Of a stretch of DNA of 43,086 nucleotides, positions 35,964-43,086 are shown piece after piece. Location: contig JAJXTS010000005.1 in NCBI GenBank assembly GCA_021783595.1, positions 1 through 43,086 on the forward strand, given 5' to 3'. Source of the stretch: Chloroflexota bacterium. Its GTDB lineage: Bacteria > Chloroflexota > Limnocylindria > Limnocylindrales > CSP1-4. The translations under genes and the position numbers were made by a program. Below the pieces are notes generated by a model. It made no database searches. It saw only the letters and a program-made list of their open reading frames with translations, and was not told the DNA's origin. The first letter of the stretch is position 1. The number at the start of each line of letters is the position of its first letter.

Positions 35964-35992
35964 AGGGTAGGGGCGCCCGAATCGCCTGTCAA
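35964..35992 (-). promoter_or_regulatory. Near-consensus promoter of the ftsB-like gene
   Basis: TTGACA (35987-35992) and TACCCT (35964-35969) on the minus strand are separated by exactly 17 bp. The -10 ends 7 nt before the ATG, so the mRNA would be leaderless. This is the only perfect -35 found upstream of a gene in the window and supports the leaderless interpretation of the other hexamers. Confidence 0.75.
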
Positions 35993-36092
35993 CCGAGTGC
36001 CCCCGTCCGGCACGGCCGTTCCCGGGGCGGGCGGGCCCCGCGCCGCGCGGGCTCTGACACCCGAGCTGTCGCCGCCGCGGCGCACGGTGGCG

Positions 36093-36098
36093 TAGACT
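36093..36098 (+). promoter_or_regulatory. -10-like TAGACT of mrfAB
   Basis: TAGACT on the plus strand lies 45 nt upstream of the mrfA ATG. GGGAG sits 6 nt before that ATG. The -35 is not recognisable. Confidence 0.4.
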
Positions 36099-36143
36099 GC
36101 TCGCCAATTCGCTCATCCGTTCGGTTTGAACCGGGAGCTGGCC

Positions 36144-38477
36144 ATGCGAACCTATGCCCCCGCCCCCACCCTCGCGATCCTCGAGCGGCTGCTCGAGGAG
36201 CCGTCCCTGGCCGGCGGCGTGGTCCACCACGATGTCCGCCCCGCATCCGAGGCGGCGTTCGGGGCGTGGCCCGCCTGGCTGGACCCCCGGCTGCGGGCCG
36301 GGCTGGCGAAACGCGGCATCGAGCGGCCGTACCTCCACCAGGCCGAGGCGATCGAGGCGGTCCACGCGGGACAGGACATCGTGGTCGTGACGCCCACCGC
36401 GTCGGGCAAGTCGCTGTGCTACACGGTGCCGGTGCTGCAGGCGCTGGCGGAGGACGCCTCAGCCCGCGCGCTGTTCCTGTTCCCCACCAAGGCGCTCGCG
36501 CAGGACCAGGTGGCCGAGATCAGCGAGCTCGTCCGGGACGCCGGACTGGAACTGTCGGCCGCCGCGTACGACGGGGACACGCCGGCGCCCATCCGATCGG
36601 CCATCCGCAAGGCGGGCCAGGTGGTGGTCACCAACCCGGACATGCTCAACTCGGCCATCCTGCCCCACCACACGAAGTGGTTCCAGCTCTTCGAGCAGCT
36701 CCGCGTGATCGTCATCGATGAGCTCCACACCTACCGCGGGGTATTCGGGTCGCACGTCGCGAACGTCCTCCGGCGCCTGCTCCGCCTGGCTGCCCACTAC
36801 GGGAGCCACCCGGTCATCGTCTGCGCCTCGGCCACGATCGGGAACCCAGCCGAGCTTGCCGAGGCGATCACCGGACGCCGGGTTCGGCTGATCGACCGCA
36901 ACGGCGCCCCGTCGGGCGAGCGGCACCTCGTCCTGGTTGACCCGCCGGTGATCGACGGCGCCACCGGCGCCCGCGGCTCCGCTCAGGCGCTCGCCGAGCG
37001 GTGGGCACTCCCCTTCCTCCGCGCCGGCCGCCAGACGGTCGTGTTCGGCCGGAGCCGGGTCGCGGTGGAGATCATGCTGAGCAACCTGCGGGAGCGCCTG
37101 CGGCAGGACCTCGGGCCGCGGAGCCGCCTGCGCGGCTACCGGGGCGGCTACCTGCCCACCGAGCGGCGGTCCATCGAGCGCGGACTGCGGGACGGCGAGG
37201 TGCTCGGCGTCGTGTCAACCAACGCGCTGGAGCTGGGCGTGGACATCGGGCGGCTGGACGTGGCGATCCTGGCGGGGTACCCGGGGTCCATCGCCAGCAC
37301 GTGGCAGCAGATGGGGCGGGCCGGCCGGCGCGGCGACGTGAGCGTCGCGGTGCTGGTGGCCTCGCCCGCCCCCGTGGACCAGTACGTGATCCACCACCCC
37401 GAGTTCGTGCTCGGGGGGCGGCCGGAGGAGGCCCGGCTGGACCCGGACAACCTGCACGTGCTGCTGGCGCACCTGCGCGCGGCCGCGTTCGAGCTCCCCT
37501 TCGAGCCCGGCGAGCGGTTCGGGCCGGGCCCGGCGGACGAGCTGCTCGCCTTCCTCGGCGAGAGCGGGCAGGTTCGGCAGGCTGACGACGGCCGCTGGTA
37601 CTGGAGCTCGGAGAACTTCCCGGCGTCGGAGATCTCGCTCCGCTCGGCCGCCCCGGAGAACGTGGTCATCATCGACACGTCGCCGGACCGTCCGCGCGTC
37701 CTGGGCGAGGTGGACCTGTTCAGCGCCCAGGTGCTCGTCCACGAGCACGCCATCTACATGCACGAGTCGGTGCAGTACCACGTGGACCGGCTGGAGTGGG
37801 GCGAGCGCAAGGCGTACGTCCACAGGATCGACGCGGACCACTACACCTACGCGAACCGCGCCGTGACCCTCAAGCCGCTCGACGTGTTCGCGGAGGCGCC
37901 CGCCATGGGAGGCTCGCGGGCCCACGGCGAGGTGATGGTCGCGAGCCTCGTGACGCTGTACAAGAAGCTCAAGTTCGGGACGGACGAGAACGTCGGCTGG
38001 GGGCCCATCGACCTCCCCGAGATCGAGCTGCAGACCACCGCGTACTGGCTGACCGCCCGGGAAGCCGCGGTCGGCTGGCGGCGGGACGAGCTGGACGTGG
38101 CGCTGATCGGCGCGGGGCGCGCGATCCAGGCCGTGGCGGCGGTGCTGCTCATGGTGGATCCCCGGGACCTCGGGCTCGTGGCGCAGGTCCGCTCGCCCCA
38201 TCACGAGGCGCCCACGATCTACCTGTACGAGGCGATGCCCGGCGGCGTCGGGCTCTCGGAGCGGCTGTGGTCGCGCCACGACGAGCTGGTGACTGGAGCG
38301 GCTGACCTGATCCGAGCCTGCGCCTGCGAGGCCGGCTGCCCCGCCTGCACGGGGCCGCGGCTGGAGCCGCACGTGGACGGCAAGGCGCTCGCGCTGCGCC
38401 TCCTCGCGGCGCTCCGCCCGGGGTCCGGCGCCCGGGAGCCCGGCGCCGTGGCGGCCCCGGCCGGCGCCGTCGCGTGA
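36144..38477 (+). CDS. mrfA: MrfA/YprA-like DEAH-box helicase with DUF1998 domain
   Basis: A 777-residue superfamily 2 helicase. Walker A is TPTASGKS (83-90), Walker B is DELH (192-195), motif III is SATIGN, motif V is STNALELGVDIG, and motif VI is QQMGRAGRRG. The C-terminal MrfA zinc-binding (DUF1998) domain ends with a four-cysteine cluster at 726, 728, 732 and 735 (CACEAGCPAC). In Bacillus subtilis MrfA works with the exonuclease MrfB to repair mitomycin C adducts independently of UvrABC, and the neighbouring gene here is MrfB-like, with a GTGA overlap. The ATG at 36144 has GGGAG 6 nt upstream; an in-frame TTG six codons earlier is less likely. Confidence 0.93.
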   Translation: MRTYAPAPTLAILERLLEEPSLAGGVVHHDVRPASEAAFGAWPAWLDPRLRAGLAKRGIERPYLHQAEAIEAVHAGQDIVVVTPTASGKSLCYTVPVLQALAEDASARALFLFPTKALAQDQVAEISELVRDAGLELSAAAYDGDTPAPIRSAIRKAGQVVVTNPDMLNSAILPHHTKWFQLFEQLRVIVIDELHTYRGVFGSHVANVLRRLLRLAAHYGSHPVIVCASATIGNPAELAEAITGRRVRLIDRNGAPSGERHLVLVDPPVIDGATGARGSAQALAERWALPFLRAGRQTVVFGRSRVAVEIMLSNLRERLRQDLGPRSRLRGYRGGYLPTERRSIERGLRDGEVLGVVSTNALELGVDIGRLDVAILAGYPGSIASTWQQMGRAGRRGDVSVAVLVASPAPVDQYVIHHPEFVLGGRPEEARLDPDNLHVLLAHLRAAAFELPFEPGERFGPGPADELLAFLGESGQVRQADDGRWYWSSENFPASEISLRSAAPENVVIIDTSPDRPRVLGEVDLFSAQVLVHEHAIYMHESVQYHVDRLEWGERKAYVHRIDADHYTYANRAVTLKPLDVFAEAPAMGGSRAHGEVMVASLVTLYKKLKFGTDENVGWGPIDLPEIELQTTAYWLTAREAAVGWRRDELDVALIGAGRAIQAVAAVLLMVDPRDLGLVAQVRSPHHEAPTIYLYEAMPGGVGLSERLWSRHDELVTGAADLIRACACEAGCPACTGPRLEPHVDGKALALRLLAALRPGSGAREPGAVAAPAGAVA

Positions 38478-39952
38478 CCGCAGACCCGGCCGTCCCGGTC
38501 ACCCGGGAGCGGCGGCTGGCGAACCTCCGGGCGGCCCTCGCGCGCCCGGGCGGGGCGCCCGAGGGCCCCGCGCAGCCCCCGGCCCGCGCTCCGTTCTCGG
38601 GCCGCCGGTCCGGGGACCTCGCCCGGCGCCTTGCCCGGGCGCTCGGGGCGGAGGCCGCGGACACGGCCGACGGCTGGCTCGTCCGCCGTGTCGTGGCGCC
38701 GGTCGAGATCCCGCTCGACCGAGACCGCCTCGCGGTCCTGCCCGCGCACCCGCCCGCGAGCGCCCCGCTGGTGTGCGTGGACACGGAGACGACCGGCCTC
38801 GCGACGGCCGCAGGAACGCTCGCCTTCCTCGTGGGCCTGGCCCGCTGGGACGGGGCGTCCTTCCGCCAGACCCAGCTCCTGCTGCCGGACCACGCGGACG
38901 AGCCCGCCCTGCTCGCGGAGATCGAGCGCTGGGTAACCCCCGACGCCTGGCTCGTCAGCTACAACGGCCGCGGGTTCGACTGGCCGCTGCTCGAGGCTCG
39001 GTTCCGGCTCGCCGGGCGGGCCGCGCCCGCGCACGCCGGCCACCTGGACCTGCTGCCCTTCGTGCGGCGCGTCTTCCGCCACCGGATGGAGGACGCCCGC
39101 CTCCGCACGGTCGAGGAGCGGCTCCTCGGCGTGACCAGATCCGGGGACGTGGAGGGGTGGGAGATCCCCGCGATCTACCTCGACGTGCTGCGCGGAGGGC
39201 CGGTCGAACCGCTGGCCGGGGTCGTGATCCACAACGAGAAGGACGTGCGCTCCCTCGGGCTGCTGCTGGCGCACGTCGAGCGGCGGTATGCCGAGCGCGA
39301 GACCCGGCTGGACGCTCCTCGCGGGGACCTCGCGGGCCTCGCCCGGGCGTATGCCCGCGAGCGGCGCCACGCAGACGCCCTGGCGTGCCTGGACGACGCG
39401 CTCGCAGGCCCGGGCGAGGCCCGCGATCCGTTCGGCCGCACCCCGGTCTCGGACGCCGGTCCGGACGGCGACGACGTCCGACCGGGCTCCGGCTGGTGGG
39501 AGCCTCGGACACGCCCGCACTTCGGCGGACGCACGCCGAGGGGCGGCTGGCGCGGCGAGCTGGCCGCCGGTCGCGGCGGGCCCCTGGGCCCGGAGGCCTC
39601 AGCTGCCCCGTGGAATGCCGGCACGGTCTGGACGGACGAGCGGATCGCCGCCGAGCGGGCGCGAGTCCTGCGCCGGCTGGGGCGCTGGGCGGAGGCGGGC
39701 GAGGCGTGGCAGGCCGCGGCCGGGGCCGGCGGGGCGCTGGGCGCGATCGCCTGGATAGAGGTGGCGAAGCTGCGCGAGCACCGCCTCGCCGACGCAGGAG
39801 GCGCGCTGGCGGCAACTCGGGCGGCCTGGCGGCTGCTCGAGCGCTCGCGGGCACTCGGGCGGCCCTACCCGCGCGTGGAGGCGGACCTAGCCCGGCGGGC
39901 CGCGCGCCTCGCGGCGCGGGTCGCGCGAACCCGCCCCGACGGCGCGCCGTGA
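38474..39952 (+). CDS. mrfB: MrfB/YprB-like RNase H-fold exonuclease
   Basis: A 492-residue partner of MrfA. The DEDD-type 3'-5' exonuclease core has D103 and E105 (CVDTETTGLA), D169 (SYNGRGFDWPLL) and D257 (IHNEKDVRSLGL). A helical, probably TPR-containing C-terminus (about 285-490, with ARAYARERRHADALACLDDA and RRLGRWAEAGEAWQAAA) is interrupted by a Gly/Arg/Pro-rich insert around 315-385. It is longer than B. subtilis YprB (~413 residues) because of this insert and a ~95-residue N-terminus. The GTG start overlaps the mrfA stop. It ends 6 bp from the convergent PfkB gene. Confidence 0.9.
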   Translation: MTADPAVPVTRERRLANLRAALARPGGAPEGPAQPPARAPFSGRRSGDLARRLARALGAEAADTADGWLVRRVVAPVEIPLDRDRLAVLPAHPPASAPLVCVDTETTGLATAAGTLAFLVGLARWDGASFRQTQLLLPDHADEPALLAEIERWVTPDAWLVSYNGRGFDWPLLEARFRLAGRAAPAHAGHLDLLPFVRRVFRHRMEDARLRTVEERLLGVTRSGDVEGWEIPAIYLDVLRGGPVEPLAGVVIHNEKDVRSLGLLLAHVERRYAERETRLDAPRGDLAGLARAYARERRHADALACLDDALAGPGEARDPFGRTPVSDAGPDGDDVRPGSGWWEPRTRPHFGGRTPRGGWRGELAAGRGGPLGPEASAAPWNAGTVWTDERIAAERARVLRRLGRWAEAGEAWQAAAGAGGALGAIAWIEVAKLREHRLADAGGALAATRAAWRLLERSRALGRPYPRVEADLARRAARLAARVARTRPDGAP

Positions 39953-39958
39953 CCGGCC

Positions 39959-40873
39959 TCAGTCCGGGTTGTCGCCACCGGCCATGCGGGCGATCGCGTC
40001 CTCGAGGTGCGGCACCCCGAACAGGCCCGGCCCCTCCAGGATCAGCGAGCCGCACGAGGCGCCGAGGCGCAGGTCCCCGTCGCCTCCCCTCCAGCCGGCC
40101 ACCAGGGACGGGTCGAGCTGGGCCGCCAGGACGCCCGAGAGAAACGAGTCCCCGGCGCCAACGGGGTCGACGTACGTCCGGATCGGGATGGAGTGCCAGT
40201 GGCGCCGCGTGGTTATCGCCCCTCCCCCGCCCACGACGTAGGCGTTGCCGCCGTGCACGCCGTCGGTCAGGAGCATCTCGGCGCCGGGATGGAGGAGCCG
40301 CGTCAGGTCGGCGGCTGTCGTGGCGTCGTCGATGTCGTCCACGCCCACGCCCACGAGGTCCGCCCGCCGAACGACCGGAGACGCGAACGGCTGGAGGTGG
40401 TGGACCTGGGCGCCCGGCGAGAGGACGCGCAGCAGGCCCTGCCAGCCCAGGGCGACATGGGCATCGGCAGGCGGGATCTCGGCCCACACGTCGGGGATCT
40501 CGGCGGCGACCGGGGCGATCATCCAGCCGCGCGCCGTCCGCCACGCGACGGGCAGGGCCGCCGGGTCCACCGGGTCGGACACCTGCGGCGTCTGCTGGAC
40601 CCGGCCCGTCGGCGTCTCGGTGTTGATGAAGATGGGCCCTTTCGAGCCGGGCTGGATGTGGACGTCCACGCCCGCGTCGCGGATCATCTCGATCTCGGAC
40701 GAGCCGGCGGCGAGTTCGTCGGCCACCACGATCGCGCCCACCCGGAGTCCGAGGCGCGCCAGGGCGAGCGCCGAGTACGAGGCGCCGCCGCCCAGGCGCC
40801 AGCCGCGCGGATCGTCATCGACCAGGTCCCGGCAGGCCGACCCCACCACCACGACGTCCGGCGTTCCGCTCAT
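39959..40873 (-). CDS. PfkB/ribokinase-family kinase
   Basis: A 304-residue sugar or nucleoside kinase. The N-terminal GSACRDLVDDDP ... GGGASYSALALARLG is typical, and the C-terminal signature DPVGAGDSFLSG is at 236-247 with catalytic D242. The substrate lid strand VHIQPGSKGPIFINTETPTG is longer than in ribokinase. The ATG has GGGAGGACGG directly upstream. It is divergent from the acidic hypothetical gene (98-bp gap). The substrate cannot be predicted; ribose, fructose-phosphate and nucleoside are all possible. Confidence 0.9.
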   Translation of the reverse strand: MSGTPDVVVVGSACRDLVDDDPRGWRLGGGASYSALALARLGLRVGAIVVADELAAGSSEIEMIRDAGVDVHIQPGSKGPIFINTETPTGRVQQTPQVSDPVDPAALPVAWRTARGWMIAPVAAEIPDVWAEIPPADAHVALGWQGLLRVLSPGAQVHHLQPFASPVVRRADLVGVGVDDIDDATTAADLTRLLHPGAEMLLTDGVHGGNAYVVGGGGAITTRRHWHSIPIRTYVDPVGAGDSFLSGVLAAQLDPSLVAGWRGGDGDLRLGASCGSLILEGPGLFGVPHLEDAIARMAGGDNPD

Positions 40874-40904
40874 CCGTCCTCCCGGGGGCCCGCGGCGCCC
40901 CGCC

Positions 40905-40910
40905 TATACT
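40905..40910 (+). promoter_or_regulatory. -10 box TATACT before the acidic hypothetical gene
   Basis: Near-consensus TATACT on the plus strand lies 61 nt before the ATG at 40972. It sits in the divergent gap shared with the PfkB kinase gene. The -35 is weak or absent. Confidence 0.5.
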
Positions 40911-40971
40911 GGCCGCCCCGCGCTCGCGCGCCACGACGGCGCTGGCGGCCGTCTCGACCGAGGTTCCAATC

Positions 40972-41316
40972 ATGCACTTCTACGAGCTCCACGAGGGCGA
41001 CGATGACGTCTTCGCTGATCTCCTCCTCGTCCGCGAGGAGGAGATGGACCCCGAGGAGTTCTTCGACATCGTGCAGGCCATCCGGCGCCGTGTCGTGGAC
41101 TCGTTCGAGCAGGGCACGCTGGTCCAGGGGATCGCGGATGAGCTGGAACTGCACCACGGGTTCATCGCCGTCACCGACGACCGCCTGACGGCCGCGGTGA
41201 ACGTGTCCCGGGACGAGGACGACAACTTCCTCGCCGACCTGGACGCCCCCGAGGAGGGCACCGACTACGCGACGATCCTGGCCGACCTGCGGGCGGACGA
41301 TCCCCGGCTGAACTAG
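40972..41316 (+). CDS. Small acidic hypothetical protein, 114 residues
   Basis: No family recognised. It is strikingly acidic, about one third Asp or Glu (MHFYELHEGDDDVFADLL, REEEMDPEEFFDIVQAI, NVSRDEDDNFLADLD). It is predicted mostly helical at the N-terminus, with a central strand-rich part (GFIAVTDDRLTAAVNVS). No signal peptide or membrane helix. GAGG lies 8 nt before the ATG, and a TATACT box is upstream, so it is well supported as an expressed gene on its own promoter. It converges with ychF. An acidic adaptor or inhibitor that binds a basic partner is possible, but nothing in the context names one. Confidence 0.78.
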   Translation: MHFYELHEGDDDVFADLLLVREEEMDPEEFFDIVQAIRRRVVDSFEQGTLVQGIADELELHHGFIAVTDDRLTAAVNVSRDEDDNFLADLDAPEEGTDYATILADLRADDPRLN

Positions 41317-41400
41317 GGCGAGGCGCCGGTGGCCGCCAGACGGCCCCGCGCCGCGGGGGCGGCCCCGAGTGCTCGGTACGCGCCTCGCAGTCGGCGCGCC

Positions 41401-41428
41401 ACTTGCTGAACGCTACTTGCTGAACAGG
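41401..41428. repeat. 14-bp tandem duplication at the ychF 3' end
   Basis: ACTTGCTGAAC occurs at 41401-41411 and 41415-41425, duplicating the last ychF codons just past the stop. It looks like a small replication-slippage event that leaves the protein end intact. Confidence 0.75.
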
Positions 41429-42516
41429 ATCTCGATGACGTCGCCGTCGCGGACGCGGTAGGTCTTGCCCTCGGAGCGCAGCTTGCCGTGCTTCTTGGCC
41501 TCGGCCATCGAGCCGATCGCGAGCAGATCCTCGTAGGCGATGGTCTCGGCGCGGATGAACCCCCGGGCGAGGTCGGTGTGGATGGCGCCGGCGGCGTCCA
41601 CGGCGTTTGAGCCGTCGGGGATGGGCCACGCGCGGACCTCGTCGGGCCCGGCGGTGAGGAACGAGATGAGGCCGACGAGCCGGTAGGACAGGCCGATCAC
41701 GCGGTCGAGGCTCGACTCGGCAAGGCCCAGCTCCGCCATGAACACCGCGGCCTCGTCGGGCTCGAGCTCGCCGAGCTCCATCTCGATCTTGGCGGACAGC
41801 GCGTCCACCATCGAGCGGCTGTGCGGGTAGCCGCCCGCGATCCTGGCGATCAGCGCGGCCTCGTCGGCCAGCTGCCCCTCGCCCACGTTGAGCAGCACGA
41901 GCACCGGCTTCTGGGTCAGGAACCGGAAGCCGCGGAGCACCTTCTCCTCGTCCTGGTCGAGCGACTCGTCGCGGATGGGCCGACCGGCCTCGAGGGCGGG
42001 CTTGAGCCGGGCGAGGATCGCCTCCTCGCGCTCGTTCGCCTCTCGCTCGGCGGGCGTGCCATGGCGGCCGCTGGCCTTGAGCCGCTCGAGGCGGCGGTCC
42101 ACCTGGGAGAGGTCCGCCAGGATGAACTCCAGGTCGAGCTGCTCGAGGTCCCGAGCGGGGTCCACCGAGCCCGCGGGATGCGGGTGCGCGGCGTCGTCCC
42201 AGGCGCGCACGACGTGGATCAGGGCGTCCGAGTCGCGGAGCCGGGCGAGGTGCTCGGCCGGCAGCTCCTCGGTCCCGACGTGGAACTCCGTCGAGGCGGG
42301 TGGCGCGGGCAGGTCCACGTAGGTGACATCGGCGTGGACGATCTTCTTGGGCTTGAACACCTCGGCGAGGCGGTCCAGGCGCGGGTCGGGCACCTTGACC
42401 ACGCCGACGTTCAGCTGGAGGCCGCCGTAGCCGCCGGTCTCGGCGTGGCCGCGGGTGAGCGTGTTGAACACGGTGGTCTTGCCGCAGCCGGCAAGCCCGA
42501 CGATGGCGATCTGCAT
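41413..42516 (-). CDS. ychF: YchF/OLA1-type P-loop ATPase
   Basis: A 367-residue Obg-family ATPase that binds ribosomes and responds to oxidative stress. The P-loop is GLAGCGKTT (7-15), and the ATP-specifying G4 motif is NVGE in VLLNVGEGQL (NxxE instead of NKxD). A coiled-coil insertion (about 130-175) and the C-terminal TGS-like DUF933 domain (AWPIPDGSNAVDAAGAIHTD ... KTYRVRDGDVIEILFS) complete it. The switch II region, normally DIAGLVKGAS followed by GEGLGN, reads DLPAPPASTEFHVGTEEL, so the DxxG glycine and the following loop are changed. The ATG lies 6 nt after TAGCAT. Confidence 0.9.
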   Translation of the reverse strand: MQIAIVGLAGCGKTTVFNTLTRGHAETGGYGGLQLNVGVVKVPDPRLDRLAEVFKPKKIVHADVTYVDLPAPPASTEFHVGTEELPAEHLARLRDSDALIHVVRAWDDAAHPHPAGSVDPARDLEQLDLEFILADLSQVDRRLERLKASGRHGTPAEREANEREEAILARLKPALEAGRPIRDESLDQDEEKVLRGFRFLTQKPVLVLLNVGEGQLADEAALIARIAGGYPHSRSMVDALSAKIEMELGELEPDEAAVFMAELGLAESSLDRVIGLSYRLVGLISFLTAGPDEVRAWPIPDGSNAVDAAGAIHTDLARGFIRAETIAYEDLLAIGSMAEAKKHGKLRSEGKTYRVRDGDVIEILFSK

Positions 42517-42522
42517 GCGGTG

Positions 42523-42528
42523 ATGCTA
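42523..42528 (-). promoter_or_regulatory. Putative leaderless -10 box of ychF
   Basis: TAGCAT on the minus strand ends 6 nt before the ychF ATG. No ribosome-binding site can fit between them. Confidence 0.5.
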
Positions 42529-42654
42529 CCGGTCGCGAGGGCGGCGGCTCCCTCGGCGACGCTGGGCCTCGCGGTCTTGCGCGAAGTCTCGTGTGCCTGG
42601 CCGGGGCGGCGATGCGCCGCGGGCGTCACCTCGGCCGCCGCTCGGGACCCGCGG

Positions 42655-42818
42655 GCGCTCCTCGGGGCAGGGCCCGCGCTCCGGGGAGAGGCGGCCAATG
42701 CGTGCTGTGCATCAAACGCGCAGCCGCGCTCCTCGGGGCGGGGCCAACCGATGCGTGCCCTGCATCAAACGCGCAGCTGCGAGGGCCTGCGCTCCTCGGG
42801 GCGGGGCCAACCGATGCG
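42655..42818. repeat. Diverged 63-71 bp direct repeats with GATGC palindromes
   Basis: Three copies start at 42655, 42726 and 42789 with GCGCTCCTCGGGGC. Each leads to a 17-nt imperfect palindrome, ATGC...GCAT at 42697-42713, 42750-42766 and 42813-42829. The first two palindromes are followed by TCAAACGCGCAGC. The copies have diverged and the last is truncated. The stretch 42517-42654 before them shows no gene or clear signal beyond the ychF -10. Confidence 0.75.
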
Positions 42819-42841
42819 CCGCCGGCATGGAAACGGGCCGT

Positions 42842-43015
42842 TGATGCGCCGGGCGCATCATCCCGGGGCCCGGCGCGGACCCGGCGGCGGAAGTGATGCG
42901 CCGGGCGCATCATCCCGGGGCCCGGCGCGGACCCGGCGGCGGAAGTGATGCGCCGGGCGCATCATCCCGGGGCCCGGCGCGGACCCGGCGGCGGAAGTGA
43001 TGCGCCGGGCGCATC
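42842..43015. repeat. 52-bp tandem repeat (3.3 copies) with a 19-nt palindrome
   Basis: Three identical 52-bp units start at 42843, 42895 and 42947, and a 17-nt partial fourth starts at 42999. Each begins with GATGCGCC-G-GGCGCATC; with flanking T and A the palindrome is 19 nt with 9-bp arms in the three full copies. The remainder of the unit is a GC-rich spacer that is identical in all copies, so this is not a CRISPR array. No open frame is conserved through it, because 52 is not a multiple of three. Confidence 0.9.
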
Positions 43016-43086
43016 GCGGGCGGCTGCGGGCGGCTGCGGGCGGCGCCAAGCGCACGATCCTGACCGAGATCCTCGGGCTGCCGCTC
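43000..43086 (+). CDS. Possible gene start cut by the right edge
   Basis: From the ATG at 43000 an open frame runs to the window end: MRRAHRGRLRAAAGG then AKRTILTEILGLPL. The last part reads like real coding sequence, while the first part is made of repeat DNA, so the true start may be further right or outside the repeat. No ribosome-binding site is evident and no family can be assigned from so few residues. Confidence 0.3.
   Translation, partial: MRRAHRGRLRAAAGGAKRTILTEILGLPL
43016..43045. repeat. 10-bp tandem repeat
   Basis: GCGGGCGGCT occurs twice and is followed by GCGGGCGGCG, directly after the last palindrome. It could encode a short Arg/Ala/Gly stretch or simply be slippage. Confidence 0.8.

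Noticed and set aside
42591-42896. Small plus-strand open frame across the repeats
   Set aside because: It is an Arg/Ala/Gly-rich translation generated by the repeats, with no ribosome-binding site.
42843-43015. CRISPR-like array
   Set aside because: The whole 52-bp unit, including the would-be spacer, is identical in each copy, and there are no cas genes. It is a tandem repeat.
42517-43086. Replication origin or parS cluster
   Set aside because: No DnaA-box or TGTTTCACGTGAAACA-like sequence, and no dnaA/parB nearby; the repeats are GC-rich palindromes of another type.

Overview
The window is very GC-rich, with coding third positions almost all G or C. It is a densely packed bacterial chromosome segment made of housekeeping genes. 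The protein set (a TrpB2-type tryptophan synthase, a bifunctional Rel, a MurE without the DNPR motif next to two FemABX ligases, an FtsB-like protein, mrfAB) and two lineage-type hypotheticals suggest a high-GC Chloroflexota (a Limnocylindria/Ellin6529-like lineage). That placement is inference from protein style; there is no rRNA here to confirm it. No phage, transposase, CRISPR array or plasmid genes are visible.

Layout, left to right. 1-2685: aspS (3' end cut by the window edge) and hisS, both minus. 2797-4645: a plus-strand MerR regulator with a perfect palindromic operator, overlapping by GTGA with an MFS exporter. 4718-7012: rel (ppGpp synthetase/hydrolase), minus. 7111-16743: a minus-strand train topA > xerC > murJ > femX1 > femX2 > murE > lmeA-like, with four-base stop/start overlaps from murJ to murE; this is a lipid II assembly, flipping and branching unit. 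16852-22085: comM > dprA > Ig-like/CAP surface protein > small hypothetical, all minus. 22218-26084: a receiver-CpaE/MinD fusion, and an nfeD > SPFH > alpha/beta-hydrolase operon. 26154-30374: trpB2, then tyrA > NUDIX, and ppa > thpR. 30422-32981: a stand-alone DnaB-type RecA-core ATPase and an M20 dipeptidase. 33114-35337: ftsH and a tRNA (CAT anticodon) with an intrinsic terminator. 35423-39952: an FtsB/DivIC-like gene divergent from the mrfA-mrfB DNA-repair operon. 39959-42516: a PfkB kinase, a small acidic hypothetical and a divergent YchF. 42517-43086 has no convincing complete gene and holds an array of 17-19 nt palindromes in two kinds of direct repeat; a possible gene begins at the right edge.

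A recurrent regulatory theme is a TANNNT -10-like hexamer 6-10 nt before the start codon with no room for a ribosome-binding site (hisS, rel, topA, tyrA, ppa, ftsB-like, ychF and probably merR). This suggests common leaderless transcription. The best example is the ftsB-like promoter, TTGACA - 17 bp - TACCCT - 7 nt - ATG. I see no clearly new multi-gene defence or metabolic system. The items most worth following are the palindrome array at the right edge, the MurE/FemX peptidoglycan unit, and motif-level departures in Rel (QFDD), YchF (altered switch II) and pyrophosphatase (DGDHTD).
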